Positions 1 to 5,954 of a stretch of 8,830 nt of DNA are shown one piece after another; position 1 is the first letter of the stretch, and each line of letters opens with the position of its first letter. The notes beneath the pieces were generated by a model, which saw only the letters and a program-made list of their open reading frames with translations, did no database searches and was not told where the DNA came from. The DNA lies in the NCBI GenBank assembly GCA_964559275.1, contig CAZLGC010000046.1, positions 1 through 8,830 of the forward strand. Direction: 5' to 3'. Source of the stretch: CAZLGC01 sp964559275. Its GTDB lineage: Bacteria > Patescibacteriota > CALEFQ01. A program made the position numbers and the translations under genes.

Positions 1-9
1 GATTATTAA

Positions 10-18
10 ATTATAGCA
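10..18 (-). promoter_or_regulatory. Extended -10 promoter pointing out of the left edge
   Basis: Read on the minus strand, this is TGCTATAAT, a perfect TATAAT with the upstream TGn extension. The same 9-mer lies in front of three genes inside the window, which supports it as a real promoter. Its gene would lie to the left, outside the window. No good -35 is seen at 17-bp spacing; TTTACA at 35-30 is only 14 bp away. The stretch from 19 to 78 is AT-rich and I see no gene in it. Confidence 0.5.
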
Positions 19-78
19 ATACATCTATCTGTAAATCAAATATATTGTAACCTGTGTCGTTGAAACTCCTTTCAAATC

Positions 79-107
79 TTGGCAACAAACATTTCTTGTG
101 TTAATCT
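79..107 (+). promoter_or_regulatory. Probable promoter of the tRNA-Gly locus
   Basis: TTGGCA (79-84) is followed after 17 bp by TAATCT (102-107), which is preceded by TGT to give a TGn extension. Transcription would start near 113, just before the tRNA 5' end at 117. The -10 is a weak match on its own, so the call rests on spacing, the extension and the position ahead of a tRNA. Confidence 0.45.
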
Positions 108-151
108 GCTAAACATGCGAGTGTAGCACAATGGCTAGTGCTCCAGCCTTC

Positions 152-194
152 TCCCGCCAACGCCGAAATCTTTGATTTCGTGCGGTGGCGAGGA
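152..194 (+). repeat. Left hairpin of the tRNA insert
   Basis: The core stem is CGAAATC (164-170) and GATTTCG (174-180) around a TTT loop. It continues through CGC/GCG (161-163 with 182-184, T181 bulged), CGCC/GGCG (155-158 with 187-190) and TCC/GGA (152-154 with 192-194, A191 bulged). The only mismatch inside is A160 with G185. The outermost pair uses the first base of the insert. Its role is unknown; it could be a structural RNA element or a terminus of a mobile unit. Confidence 0.65.
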
Positions 195-202
195 CCCCGC
201 AA
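192..202 (+). repeat. 11-bp direct repeat, left copy
   Basis: GGACCCCGCAA here is repeated exactly at 299-309, on the other side of the intact tRNA-Gly. It could be the footprint of a duplication or insertion that brought in the inner tRNA. This copy can also pair with TTGCGGGG (340-347), competing with the right hairpin. Confidence 0.6.
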
Positions 203-211
203 GTCTGTGGC

Positions 212-286
212 GCGGATGTAGCACAATGGTTAGTGTTCCAGCCTTCCAAGCTGGTGATACGGGTTCGAGTCCCGTCATCCGCTCCA
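212..286 (+). tRNA. tRNA-Gly(UCC), complete, nested in the split tRNA-Gly
   Basis: This is a full cloverleaf of 72 nt plus encoded CCA (284-286). The acceptor is GCGGATG (212-218) with CATCCGC (276-282). The D stem is GCAC/GTGT with one G-T pair. The anticodon stem is CCAGC/GCTGG with loop CTTCCAA, giving anticodon UCC, which reads GGA and GGG. The T arm is ACGGG/CCCGT around TTCGAGT. It closely resembles the outer split tRNA but has a different acceptor stem. Reading frames predicted across it on either strand are not real genes. Confidence 0.95.
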
Positions 287-298
287 GAAATTTGCGCG

Positions 299-309
299 GG
301 ACCCCGCAA
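299..309 (+). repeat. 11-bp direct repeat, right copy
   Basis: GGACCCCGCAA is an exact copy of 192-202, and the two starts are 107 bp apart. The segment between them contains the entire inner tRNA-Gly. This copy also forms the 5' arm of the right hairpin. Confidence 0.6.
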
Positions 310-347
310 CCAGGCGGGCCCACTTCGTTCGCCTCGCCGTTGCGGGG
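302..347 (+). repeat. Right hairpin of the tRNA insert
   Basis: CCCCGCAAC (302-310) pairs perfectly with GTTGCGGGG (339-347). A second stem inside is AGGCG (312-316) with CGCCT (330-334). The last paired base is the last base of the insert, directly before the 3' half of the outer tRNA at 348. The structure mirrors the left hairpin, which starts at the opposite insert boundary. Confidence 0.65.
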
Positions 348-387
348 CAAGCTGGCGATACGGGTTCGAATCCCGTCACTCGCTCCA

Positions 388-472
388 CGGCTTCGCCTTC
401 GCTGACGCTCAGACTACCACCTGTAAACACCCCCCGTGATTTTACGTCACCGTATCTGGTGGCCTGTGATAC
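388..472. other. Gene-free spacer between tRNA locus and terminator
   Basis: No gene is seen. It contains two minor hairpins, GGC-TTC-GCC (389-397) and CTGA-CGC-TCAG (402-412). A possible longer pairing joins CCACC (416-420) to GGTGG (457-461). The first part has the same GC-rich, CTTCGCC-like texture as the tRNA insert, which suggests a shared origin. It probably serves as the 3' trailer of the tRNA transcript. Confidence 0.4.
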
Positions 473-507
473 AAACAAAAAGCAGCTCACATAGCTGCTT
501 TTTGTTT
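473..507. terminator. Bidirectional intrinsic terminator
   Basis: AAACAAAAAGCAGCT (473-487) and AGCTGCTTTTTGTTT (493-507) form a perfect 15-bp stem around CACAT. The A and T tracts flank the GC-containing part, so each strand reads a stem followed by a U-rich tail. It lies between the rightward tRNA locus and the 3' end of the leftward gene that stops at 521, and can end both transcripts. Confidence 0.9.
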
Positions 508-520
508 ATCTGTCTAAACT

Positions 521-2890
521 TTAGTTCTCAAACAATCCCACTGCCACATCTCCGCCGATGCGGAAACTTTCCGGATACGCAAAGAAGCCGAGAGTCAGCG
601 GCTCTTCACCGCGCGGGTTGTACACCTGCACTTGAGCAGGTACACCGGCTCTGGGAACAGTTATGATATCGTCTTTGTTGTCCTGGTTGATATCGCCGGT
701 CGTCAGATTCACGCCATTGTGCATATTCTGATCATAGGCGTAGAAACCTGGTGACAAGACAGGTGTGCCCAGGTAATTGAACATCCGCACCTGAGCCGGA
801 AAGCCCGGACCGGCCACCGCCACAATCTCCCCCTTATCATCACCGTCCAGATCACCAACTGCGATGTCGCCGCCTGTTTTAAGGTCACCAAAGGCATTGA
901 ATGACGGAACGAACACAGACTGGCCAGCACCGTTAAAGATTCTGACTTGGGCGACAGCATTTTGCTCCGGGACGGTGACAATCTCTGCCAGGCCGTCATC
1001 GTTCAAATCCCCGGAGGCAACCCGGAAACCCGTGCGCGTATCTTGCGCATAAGCATAGAATCCCTGGGTTATAACTGGAAGACCGCGGTAATCGAAGACT
1101 CGCACCTGCGCCGGACAGCCTTCTCCGGGAACAGTAATTATCTCGGCATGGCCATCACCGTTTAGATCTCCTGTAGTTACATCAACGCCGCAACGAATAT
1201 TTTCATTATAGGCATAGAACCCGGGAGTGAACTTAGCCTGCCCGTTTTTATCGAAGATGCGAACCTGGGGTCCGCCGCCGGCCCGTGGCGCCACGACAAT
1301 TTCATCTTCGCCGTCACCGTTCAGGTCACCGGTCGCAACATTGAATCCGGTCCGCAAACTCTGCGTGTAGGCGAAAAAGGGGCTATATCGCAAGGCGCCG
1401 TTATGATTCAACTCCAGAACTTGGGCTGAGCCTCCGGGACCGGCTACCGTCACAATCGTGTCATTTGGTCCGTAGGAATCATCTGAACTGGAATCTTTTT
1501 TGACATGCTCATTGTCTAGAACAAACGATTCGGAAGTTGCCCAATTTGGCATGGCAAAAGTCCCGTTAGTTGCCGTTATCCGAATCTTAGTGTCGTTGGC
1601 TTTGGTTTCCGGCGCATCCGAAGCTGAGTTCCACAAAAACGTGTGCAGGGTGCCATCGGGACTTGCGTCTAGACCAACTGTTCCGTCCCCGCCCGCAGAA
1701 GTGGCTATCTGCCAGTGGACACCGTTATCCAGAGAATACTGAACCTGGGTATCGCAGGGCAGACTATTGCCGTCGATCAAATGGTACTTAACTGTTACTG
1801 TTCTGGTCGCAGACGCCGGCCAATCATTGTCTAAGGTTACCGACGGAGCCGCTCCCGGGTAATGATACCCAAGGTCAACCACGTCTACATCCGCCCCACC
1901 GTCACTGCGGGTGTGCATACCGCCAAAGCCAAGATGTCGAGCTGAGCCGGAACCGGCATTGACTGCCGGTGAGGTTCTATCTTGACCGGCAGCAGTCTGC
2001 CACAAGTAAAAATCTCCGCCGGCAGGATTGGTCAACAGAGGATCTTGGCCGGTTATGTCACCGGTTTTGTCATCGACTGTTCCTTCATAGGAAGTCGGAC
2101 TGTCAATAAGGTTATACTTTGAAATTATCGTCTCCTCAGGAAACTGGCCAGGGCCATTGGTGATGCCAGTTTTATCGGTCTTGATGATATTGTTCACCGC
2201 GTCTACAGCCTGGTTCCCCGACAAGATCTCAGCAGCATATAGACCGTAATCCCCTCCGTAAATGGTATTATTCTTGACCTCAATTTCGGCCGTGGATCCC
2301 TTGGTGGAAGCCAACCCCATAACACCTGACCCGGTCGCATCCCTGATGATGTTGTTTTCTACTTTGCCTGAGCTGTCAGTGAAAATGACGCCGGCAAAAC
2401 CTGTCTCATTTCCGTCAATAATATTATTCTTTATCTCCATGCCGGTCTTCCTCACTATATAAACTCCGGCGGTGAACCAACCCGAGCCGATACCTTCCAG
2501 AGTGAATCCATCCACCATTGTATTGTTGTCCATCTGTAACACATGTTTATTGTCAGCAGTAGTTCCACGAATTATGGTATCTTCCGCCCCGTGGGTTGAT
2601 CGCAAAGTCACATTATCTGGCACTGTAATGGGAAAACTTTCTCCCAGGCCTTTGTCGTATGTCCCCGGCTTGACATTGACAACCTCGGCACCGACAGACA
2701 ACCCCTTAGTGACAGTCTTGTACGGACTGTCTTCAGTACCACTGTTGCCGTCGTTACCATGGACAGCGTCTACATAAACACCAGCTGCCTGAACCGGGGA
2801 AGCAATAAAAAGCAAGCCGATGGCAACCACCATCAACCCGCCAATTATCAAGCCGGCCTTTAGTTTGATAGATGCAATTTTTGTCTTCAT
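521..2890 (-). CDS. Exported beta-helix and FG-GAP/VCBS-type propeller protein
   Basis: A 789-residue secreted or surface protein. Residues 1-35 are a signal peptide: a lysine-rich start (MKTKIASIKLK), a hydrophobic core and a signal peptidase I site after SPVQA. Residues 36 to about 345 begin with a DUF1565-like segment (YVDAVHGNDGNSGT) and continue as parallel beta-helix repeats with NNII and NNTI turns. About 350-460 looks Ig-like. About 474-789 is a propeller with five calcium-loop motifs such as GDLNGDGEDEIV and GDINQDNKDDII. Beta-helix domains often bind or cut polysaccharide, but I see no certain catalytic site, so adhesion or glycan binding is a guess. An in-frame TTG at 2914 would add eight residues. 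I prefer the ATG because the signal peptide then begins normally and the TTG lies only about 4 nt from the predicted transcription start. Transcribed alone and divergent from 3021. Confidence 0.9.
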   Translation of the reverse strand: MKTKIASIKLKAGLIIGGLMVVAIGLLFIASPVQAAGVYVDAVHGNDGNSGTEDSPYKTVTKGLSVGAEVVNVKPGTYDKGLGESFPITVPDNVTLRSTHGAEDTIIRGTTADNKHVLQMDNNTMVDGFTLEGIGSGWFTAGVYIVRKTGMEIKNNIIDGNETGFAGVIFTDSSGKVENNIIRDATGSGVMGLASTKGSTAEIEVKNNTIYGGDYGLYAAEILSGNQAVDAVNNIIKTDKTGITNGPGQFPEETIISKYNLIDSPTSYEGTVDDKTGDITGQDPLLTNPAGGDFYLWQTAAGQDRTSPAVNAGSGSARHLGFGGMHTRSDGGADVDVVDLGYHYPGAAPSVTLDNDWPASATRTVTVKYHLIDGNSLPCDTQVQYSLDNGVHWQIATSAGGDGTVGLDASPDGTLHTFLWNSASDAPETKANDTKIRITATNGTFAMPNWATSESFVLDNEHVKKDSSSDDSYGPNDTIVTVAGPGGSAQVLELNHNGALRYSPFFAYTQSLRTGFNVATGDLNGDGEDEIVVAPRAGGGPQVRIFDKNGQAKFTPGFYAYNENIRCGVDVTTGDLNGDGHAEIITVPGEGCPAQVRVFDYRGLPVITQGFYAYAQDTRTGFRVASGDLNDDGLAEIVTVPEQNAVAQVRIFNGAGQSVFVPSFNAFGDLKTGGDIAVGDLDGDDKGEIVAVAGPGFPAQVRMFNYLGTPVLSPGFYAYDQNMHNGVNLTTGDINQDNKDDIITVPRAGVPAQVQVYNPRGEEPLTLGFFAYPESFRIGGDVAVGLFEN
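524..1471 (-). repeat. Five-motif FG-GAP/VCBS repeat region (propeller domain)
   Basis: The translated region repeats a unit of about 53 residues: an AQVRIF-type strand, a GFYAY-type segment, TGxxVATGDLNGDG, then an EIVTVP-type strand. Five units carry the acidic calcium-binding loop; in the last the loop reads DINQDNKDD. The region opens with a half unit (DTIVTVAGPGGSAQV) and closes with the complementary half (IGGDVAVGLFEN), as expected if the first and last strands close one blade. Confidence 0.85.
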
Positions 2891-2925
2891 TCCTGTTTCT
2901 TTTAATTGTATCAAATCCTATTTCT

Positions 2926-2934
2926 ATTATAGCA
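2926..2934 (-). promoter_or_regulatory. Extended -10 promoter of the beta-helix/propeller gene
   Basis: On the minus strand this is TGCTATAAT, a perfect extended -10. Transcription would start near 2919, giving a leader of about 28 nt to the ATG at 2890. No convincing -35 is present, which is common with TGn-extended promoters. The divergent promoter for the gene at 3021 lies about 45 bp away. Confidence 0.75.
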
Positions 2935-2974
2935 TTTTTCCTTCCATAAATAAATAGAACACTCTCTTTGATTC

Positions 2975-2983
2975 TGTTATACT
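2975..2983 (+). promoter_or_regulatory. Extended -10 promoter of the 3021-5239 gene set
   Basis: TGTTATACT is a TGn-extended -10 with five of six matches to TATAAT. Transcription would start near 2990, about 30 nt before the ATG at 3021. No clear -35 is seen. It shares the 2891-3020 intergenic region with the leftward promoter at 2926-2934. Confidence 0.6.
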
Positions 2984-3020
2984 AGTTTCAGTTGAATTTT
3001 GAGTATCCATTGATAATATT

Positions 3021-4019
3021 ATGGATGAAGAAAGGAAATTCGAACCATACAAAATGGAACAGATCGAGAAAGGCGAAAGCCTCCCCGAGCGCCTGTCTTC
3101 GGTTGAGCACGACATCGAGGTTACCGAAGGATTGAAAATAGACAAAATCCTGGAGCAGACAGCCCAAACCAATGAGGCAATAGCGGCTAAAACAAATGTC
3201 GATTTCCACTTTTCCGGCAGTATCGGCATGTATCTGATGTTCAATGAGCTGCGCGGGGAAGGACGTGAACTGATGGCATTAGAACAAAGAATTGCCGGCG
3301 GTAAAAATGATACTGATGTCACTGTTTCGGCCGCGGATCGGGACCGCCTGATGAATGACTTGGATTTTGACGAAGAAAGCAAGGCAAAAATGAGAGGCGG
3401 CGTGGCGGGCGCCAAACATGCCATGGTTGACATCCAAACTAGAGAGCCACTGCCAAGTTTTCCTGCTCAGACAATTGAATACCAGGGACAAGAAATCAAG
3501 GTCCAGTCCCCGGAACAGATGATTTTTGATAAAATCAGGGCCCTGACTGACCCCGGTCGCGATGACATAACCGGCGAGCAACGGGGGAGAGAAGTAAAAT
3601 GGGGTGTTGATATAAAATTACTTATGGCTTATTTGATTGAAAAGAACGACTGGACCGAGACCGATTTGGAAGAACATCTCGAACAGAAATGGGACAAATA
3701 TATCGAGGAACAGACCAACCAAAGAGTCGAGCCTCTGGTCGAGCAAAAGAGACAGGGCAGAAGTAATGAGAGAATCCTAAAATCTGTTCTGGCTTCAGCT
3801 TCCGGCCAGGAAAGCATCGAAAATGTGGAAGACGCCCTGCAAAACGTTTTGGGTTCGGAAAGCCAAGATTTGATTCATGATCTGCTGGCAGCCGACTCTC
3901 CGGAAGATTTCGGAGAGGCAGTCAAAAAAGCGCTGGCTAAGACCAGCTACCGACCGCAACCCTATAAGGAAGCTGCTGCCAAGGCGGAAAGAGAATATCA
4001 AAAATTAATTTCAAATTAA
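3021..4019 (+). CDS. Nucleotidyltransferase-fold protein, AbiEii-like
   Basis: A 332-residue soluble protein. Its layout matches the DNA polymerase beta-type nucleotidyltransferase fold. A GS motif (66-67, in FSGSIG) comes first, then a DxD (D97, D99 in NDTDV) about 30 residues later, and a third acidic residue at D137 in MVDIQ. Next come SPEQMIFDKIRAL (163-175) and an aspartate-bearing helix around D197, a pattern seen in AbiEii/AbiGii toxin-family proteins. Known AbiEii members transfer nucleotides to RNA or other targets and usually pair with an upstream antitoxin. No antitoxin-like gene is next to this one, so a toxin role is not established. Residues 1-35 and 230-332 are charged, helical extensions with no recognised domain. 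There is no Shine-Dalgarno before the ATG. It is first of a tight set, with 10 nt to the next gene. Confidence 0.7.
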   Translation: MDEERKFEPYKMEQIEKGESLPERLSSVEHDIEVTEGLKIDKILEQTAQTNEAIAAKTNVDFHFSGSIGMYLMFNELRGEGRELMALEQRIAGGKNDTDVTVSAADRDRLMNDLDFDEESKAKMRGGVAGAKHAMVDIQTREPLPSFPAQTIEYQGQEIKVQSPEQMIFDKIRALTDPGRDDITGEQRGREVKWGVDIKLLMAYLIEKNDWTETDLEEHLEQKWDKYIEEQTNQRVEPLVEQKRQGRSNERILKSVLASASGQESIENVEDALQNVLGSESQDLIHDLLAADSPEDFGEAVKKALAKTSYRPQPYKEAAAKAEREYQKLISN

Positions 4020-4029
4020 TAATACCTAT

Positions 4030-4299
4030 ATGGAAAAATCCAAAGAAAAAGAATTTGAAGAAAAAATAGAAAAGAAAGTCGAATCCTGGGCAGACAGCTG
4101 CGGCAAGGGCAAAAAGTCAAAGAAAGACCACTTCAACGGCGGAGTCGGCGGTGCTATCTACGGCCTCGGCTTCATCGGTGCGGCCATCTACTACATCGGC
4201 CACGCCGACAGCTTCTGGGTCGGGGTACTCGGCTTCCTCAAAGCCCTGGTCTGGCCGACGTTCGTCGTCTATCACCTCTTAGAATTCCTGTACAAATAA
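4030..4299 (+). CDS. Small two-helix membrane protein, unknown
   Basis: An 89-residue protein I do not recognise. Residues 1-33 are strongly charged (runs of K and E, likely a cytoplasmic helix) and include a lone Cys at 24. Two hydrophobic segments follow, about 37-57 (glycine-rich, GGVGGAIYGLGFIG) and 62-85. Between them lies a short HADS turn. Its position, 10 nt after the upstream gene and 4 nt before the ZnuA-like gene, implies cotranscription with both. From residue 38 on, codons are overwhelmingly C-ending (GGC, ATC, TAC, TTC, GTC, CTC), unlike the mixed use of its neighbours. This could mean high expression or strong conservation. No Shine-Dalgarno is visible before its ATG. Confidence 0.85.
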   Translation: MEKSKEKEFEEKIEKKVESWADSCGKGKKSKKDHFNGGVGGAIYGLGFIGAAIYYIGHADSFWVGVLGFLKALVWPTFVVYHLLEFLYK

Positions 4300-4303
4300 T
4301 CCC

Positions 4304-5239
4304 ATGAATAAAAAAGCTGTCTGGCTAATTGTATTACTTATCCTGGCTGCACTAGTGGCAGTTTGGTTTTTGGTGCAGGCACCGGAACAACGTGAAGTTA
4401 CCGGGACTGAGACCAAAATAGCGGCAACTATTCCCCCACTGCACTCAATTGCATCGGCTATTGCCGGGGACACCACGGAAATTGAACTCGTTCTTCCCTC
4501 CGGTGCCAGTCCGCACACATTCGAGCCGACCGCGAGCGACCTGGCGCGACTCGAGGGAGTAAATAAAGTTTTCGCCATCGGGCAAGGCCTGGATAATTGG
4601 GCAGCGGAAATTGCCAGTTCGACCGGCGCGGAGACTGTAACAGTTGAACAGGGAATTGAGCTGATACCGACCGCAGAAGAACACGAGCTGGCCGAAGAGC
4701 TCGAACATGATGAAGAAGCGGACACCCATGAACATGAACATCACGGCGAATATAACCCGCATTACTGGCTCTCGGCCGAAAACGCCAAACAAATTGCCCG
4801 CAACATTGCCGCCGAGTTGACCGCACTTGATCCGAACAACCAAAAAACATATGAACGAAATCTTGCCAACTACCTTTCCGAATTAGACCAACTTGATAGT
4901 GCTATCAGATCGACTTTGTCCGATCTAAGAAAGCGTGACCTAGTCACCTTCCACGACGCCTGGCCCTACTTTGCCCAGGCCTACGATCTGACGGTAGTGG
5001 CAACGTTTGAACCGGTACCGGGCAAGGAGCCGACCCCGCAGTATCTCAAAGAGCTTCAAGATACTGTTACAGAGTATGACATCGCAACTATTTTCACCGA
5101 ACCTCAACTCTCCACACAATCCCTACAGTCCTTCCTTGATGACATGAATGTTGAAGTGGCTGTTTTGGATCCGCTGGGGACAAATTCTTATTTAGAAATG
5201 ATGCGGTTTAATGCAGAAACAATAGCCAATAACCTATAG
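4304..5239 (+). CDS. znuA: Zinc/manganese-type ABC transporter substrate-binding protein (ZnuA-like)
   Basis: A 311-residue member of the cluster A-I metal-binding family that captures zinc or manganese outside the membrane for an ABC importer. Likely ligands are H71 (SPHTFEP), H153 (NPHYWLS), H217 (TFHDAWPYF) and an acidic residue near the C-terminus (D289 in VLDPLG, or E266). The segment 127-148 is rich in His, Asp and Glu (HEHEHHGEY), typical of zinc-specific members. Residues 5-24 form a membrane anchor without a lipobox cysteine or an obvious cleavage site, so the protein is probably tethered by its N-terminus. Neither permease nor ATPase is in the window; they must be elsewhere or absent. 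It overlaps no neighbour, starts 4 nt after the small membrane protein gene and lacks a Shine-Dalgarno. Metal specificity is inferred only from the His-rich loop. Confidence 0.92.
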   Translation: MNKKAVWLIVLLILAALVAVWFLVQAPEQREVTGTETKIAATIPPLHSIASAIAGDTTEIELVLPSGASPHTFEPTASDLARLEGVNKVFAIGQGLDNWAAEIASSTGAETVTVEQGIELIPTAEEHELAEELEHDEEADTHEHEHHGEYNPHYWLSAENAKQIARNIAAELTALDPNNQKTYERNLANYLSELDQLDSAIRSTLSDLRKRDLVTFHDAWPYFAQAYDLTVVATFEPVPGKEPTPQYLKELQDTVTEYDIATIFTEPQLSTQSLQSFLDDMNVEVAVLDPLGTNSYLEMMRFNAETIANNL

Positions 5240-5245
5240 CCCCCC

Positions 5246-5274
5246 TTCTCAAAACGCTTTTTTTGTGCTATAAT
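5246..5274 (+). promoter_or_regulatory. Promoter of the HdeD/DUF308 gene
   Basis: TTCTCA (5246-5251, four of six matches to TTGACA) is separated by 17 bp from TATAAT (5269-5274), preceded by TGC for a full TGCTATAAT. Transcription would start near 5281, with a leader of about 29 nt before the ATG at 5310. It begins a new unit immediately after the ZnuA-like gene. Confidence 0.8.
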
Positions 5275-5309
5275 ACAAATAGTCGCTAAAAATTAACAAA
5301 AACAAAACT

Positions 5310-5882
5310 ATGGACGATGCCATGTTTGCGATGAATCCCTGGTCGCTAGTAGTGCGAGGGATAGTCGCGATTATTTTTGGCTTGCTCTTGGTCCTGTGGC
5401 CGGGCATAACGCTCGCCACCCTGGTTTTGATTTTTGCTTTCTTCGCCTTGCTGGATGGTATCATCATCATCATCATGGCAATGATTGAGGGGCGCAAAAA
5501 CCAAGTCTGGGTGCACCGCGTGCCGCTAGGTATTGTCGGTATCGTATTAGGTGCCCTGATCATGCTCTGGCCAGCCATGTCACTGATGGTACTGATATAT
5601 CTGGTCGCGGCCTGGGCCCTGATCGCCGGTATCGGTGAGTTCACCTATGCTCTGTCAATTAGGGACCTCAGCGCCGGAGCCAAATGGATGATGGCAATTG
5701 CCGGAGTCTTGACAGTCATCCTAGGTATCCTGATTTTCCTCTACCCGATCGGGACTATCGCCATTCTCATCTGGATCCTCGGTCTCTATCTCCTGATTTA
5801 CGGTGTCTTTGTAATGATCACCGGCTTCTGGCTGCGGGGCCTGAACAAGAAAATCGGCCCTTCAGAACCAACTACTCCGTAA
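5310..5882 (+). CDS. HdeD-family (DUF308) six-helix membrane protein
   Basis: A 190-residue integral membrane protein with six hydrophobic helices arranged as three similar pairs. Each pair opens with a glycine-rich helix that ends before a proline: GIVAIIFGLLLVLWPG (about 17-32), GIVGIVLGALIMLWPA (about 74-89) and GVLTVILGILIFLYPI (about 132-147). This threefold pattern is characteristic of DUF308, whose namesake HdeD is linked to acid resistance in enterobacteria; the molecular function is not known. The short hydrophilic tail ends in GPSEPTTP. The gene is a single unit with its own promoter and a strong terminator. There is no Shine-Dalgarno; the leader is A-rich (AACAAAAACAAAACT) directly before the ATG. 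Confidence 0.88.
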   Translation: MDDAMFAMNPWSLVVRGIVAIIFGLLLVLWPGITLATLVLIFAFFALLDGIIIIIMAMIEGRKNQVWVHRVPLGIVGIVLGALIMLWPAMSLMVLIYLVAAWALIAGIGEFTYALSIRDLSAGAKWMMAIAGVLTVILGILIFLYPIGTIAILIWILGLYLLIYGVFVMITGFWLRGLNKKIGPSEPTTP

Positions 5883-5906
5883 ACCCTTCAGAAATTTCGG
5901 TTCTCT

Positions 5907-5941
5907 CCCCACACTCACTGTGAGTGTGGGGGGATTTTTTT
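5907..5941 (+). terminator. Strong intrinsic terminator after the HdeD-like gene
   Basis: CCCCACACTCA (5907-5917) and TGAGTGTGGGG (5921-5931) form a perfect 11-bp stem around CTG, followed by a run of seven T at 5935-5941. It insulates the HdeD-like gene from the unit at 5991, whose promoter lies directly downstream. Confidence 0.95.
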
Positions 5942-5954
5942 ACAGACTAATAAA

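Larger units (their letters stand above)
152..347 (+). other. 196-nt insert (intron-like) in tRNA-Gly, carrying a second tRNA-Gly
   Basis: The insert separates anticodon positions 35 and 36 of the outer tRNA. In order it holds a hairpin (152-194), a short linker, a complete tRNA-Gly (212-286), a second linker and a second hairpin (302-347). The first hairpin begins at the first insert base and the second ends at the last. The insert ends are also complementary to each other (TCCCGC at 152-157 with GCGGGG at 342-347), which would extend the anticodon arm as an alternative fold. It has no recognisable protein gene. I do not see a group I intron core, and with the inner tRNA removed only about 121 nt remain, which is short for one. 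Confidence 0.6.
117..387 (+). tRNA. tRNA-Gly(UCC), interrupted in the anticodon loop by a 196-nt insert
   Basis: The 5' half is 117-151 and the 3' half is 348-387, including an encoded CCA at 385-387. Joined, they give 75 nt, the same length as the intact tRNA-Gly nested between them, with the same split of 35 + 40. All stems are Watson-Crick: acceptor GCGAGTG/CACTCGC, D stem GCAC/GTGC, anticodon stem CCAGC/GCTGG and T stem ACGGG/CCCGT. The acceptor differs from that of the nested tRNA, so the halves belong to each other. Joining CTTC to CAA restores a seven-base loop with anticodon UCC; no other junction gives this glycine anticodon. It could be a spliced tRNA, a disrupted remnant or an assembly error. 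The perfect stems argue against old decay. Confidence 0.75.

Noticed and set aside
152..347. Group I intron in tRNA-Gly
   Set aside because: The location suits one, but I cannot find the conserved core pairings. The part outside the inner tRNA is only about 121 nt, and the junction that restores UCC has C, not U, as the last 5'-exon base. A covariance search could overturn this.
109..490. Several short reading frames on both strands across the tRNA region
   Set aside because: They translate tRNA-Gly sequence (for example DDGTRTRITSLEGWNTNH and TGFEPVSPA), a well-known source of false proteins, and they overlap each other on both strands.
2927..3433. 168-codon frame on the minus strand
   Set aside because: It lies antisense to the start of the 3021 gene, is serine-rich as expected for a shadow frame, and covers the divergent promoters.
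4279..4850. Three long minus-strand frames
   Set aside because: They are antisense to the ZnuA-like gene, whose family motifs make its frame certain.
5240..5265. Terminator after the ZnuA-like gene
   Set aside because: A T-run at 5258-5264 is present but only a weak AAAA-CGC-TTTT stem precedes it, and it overlaps the next promoter.
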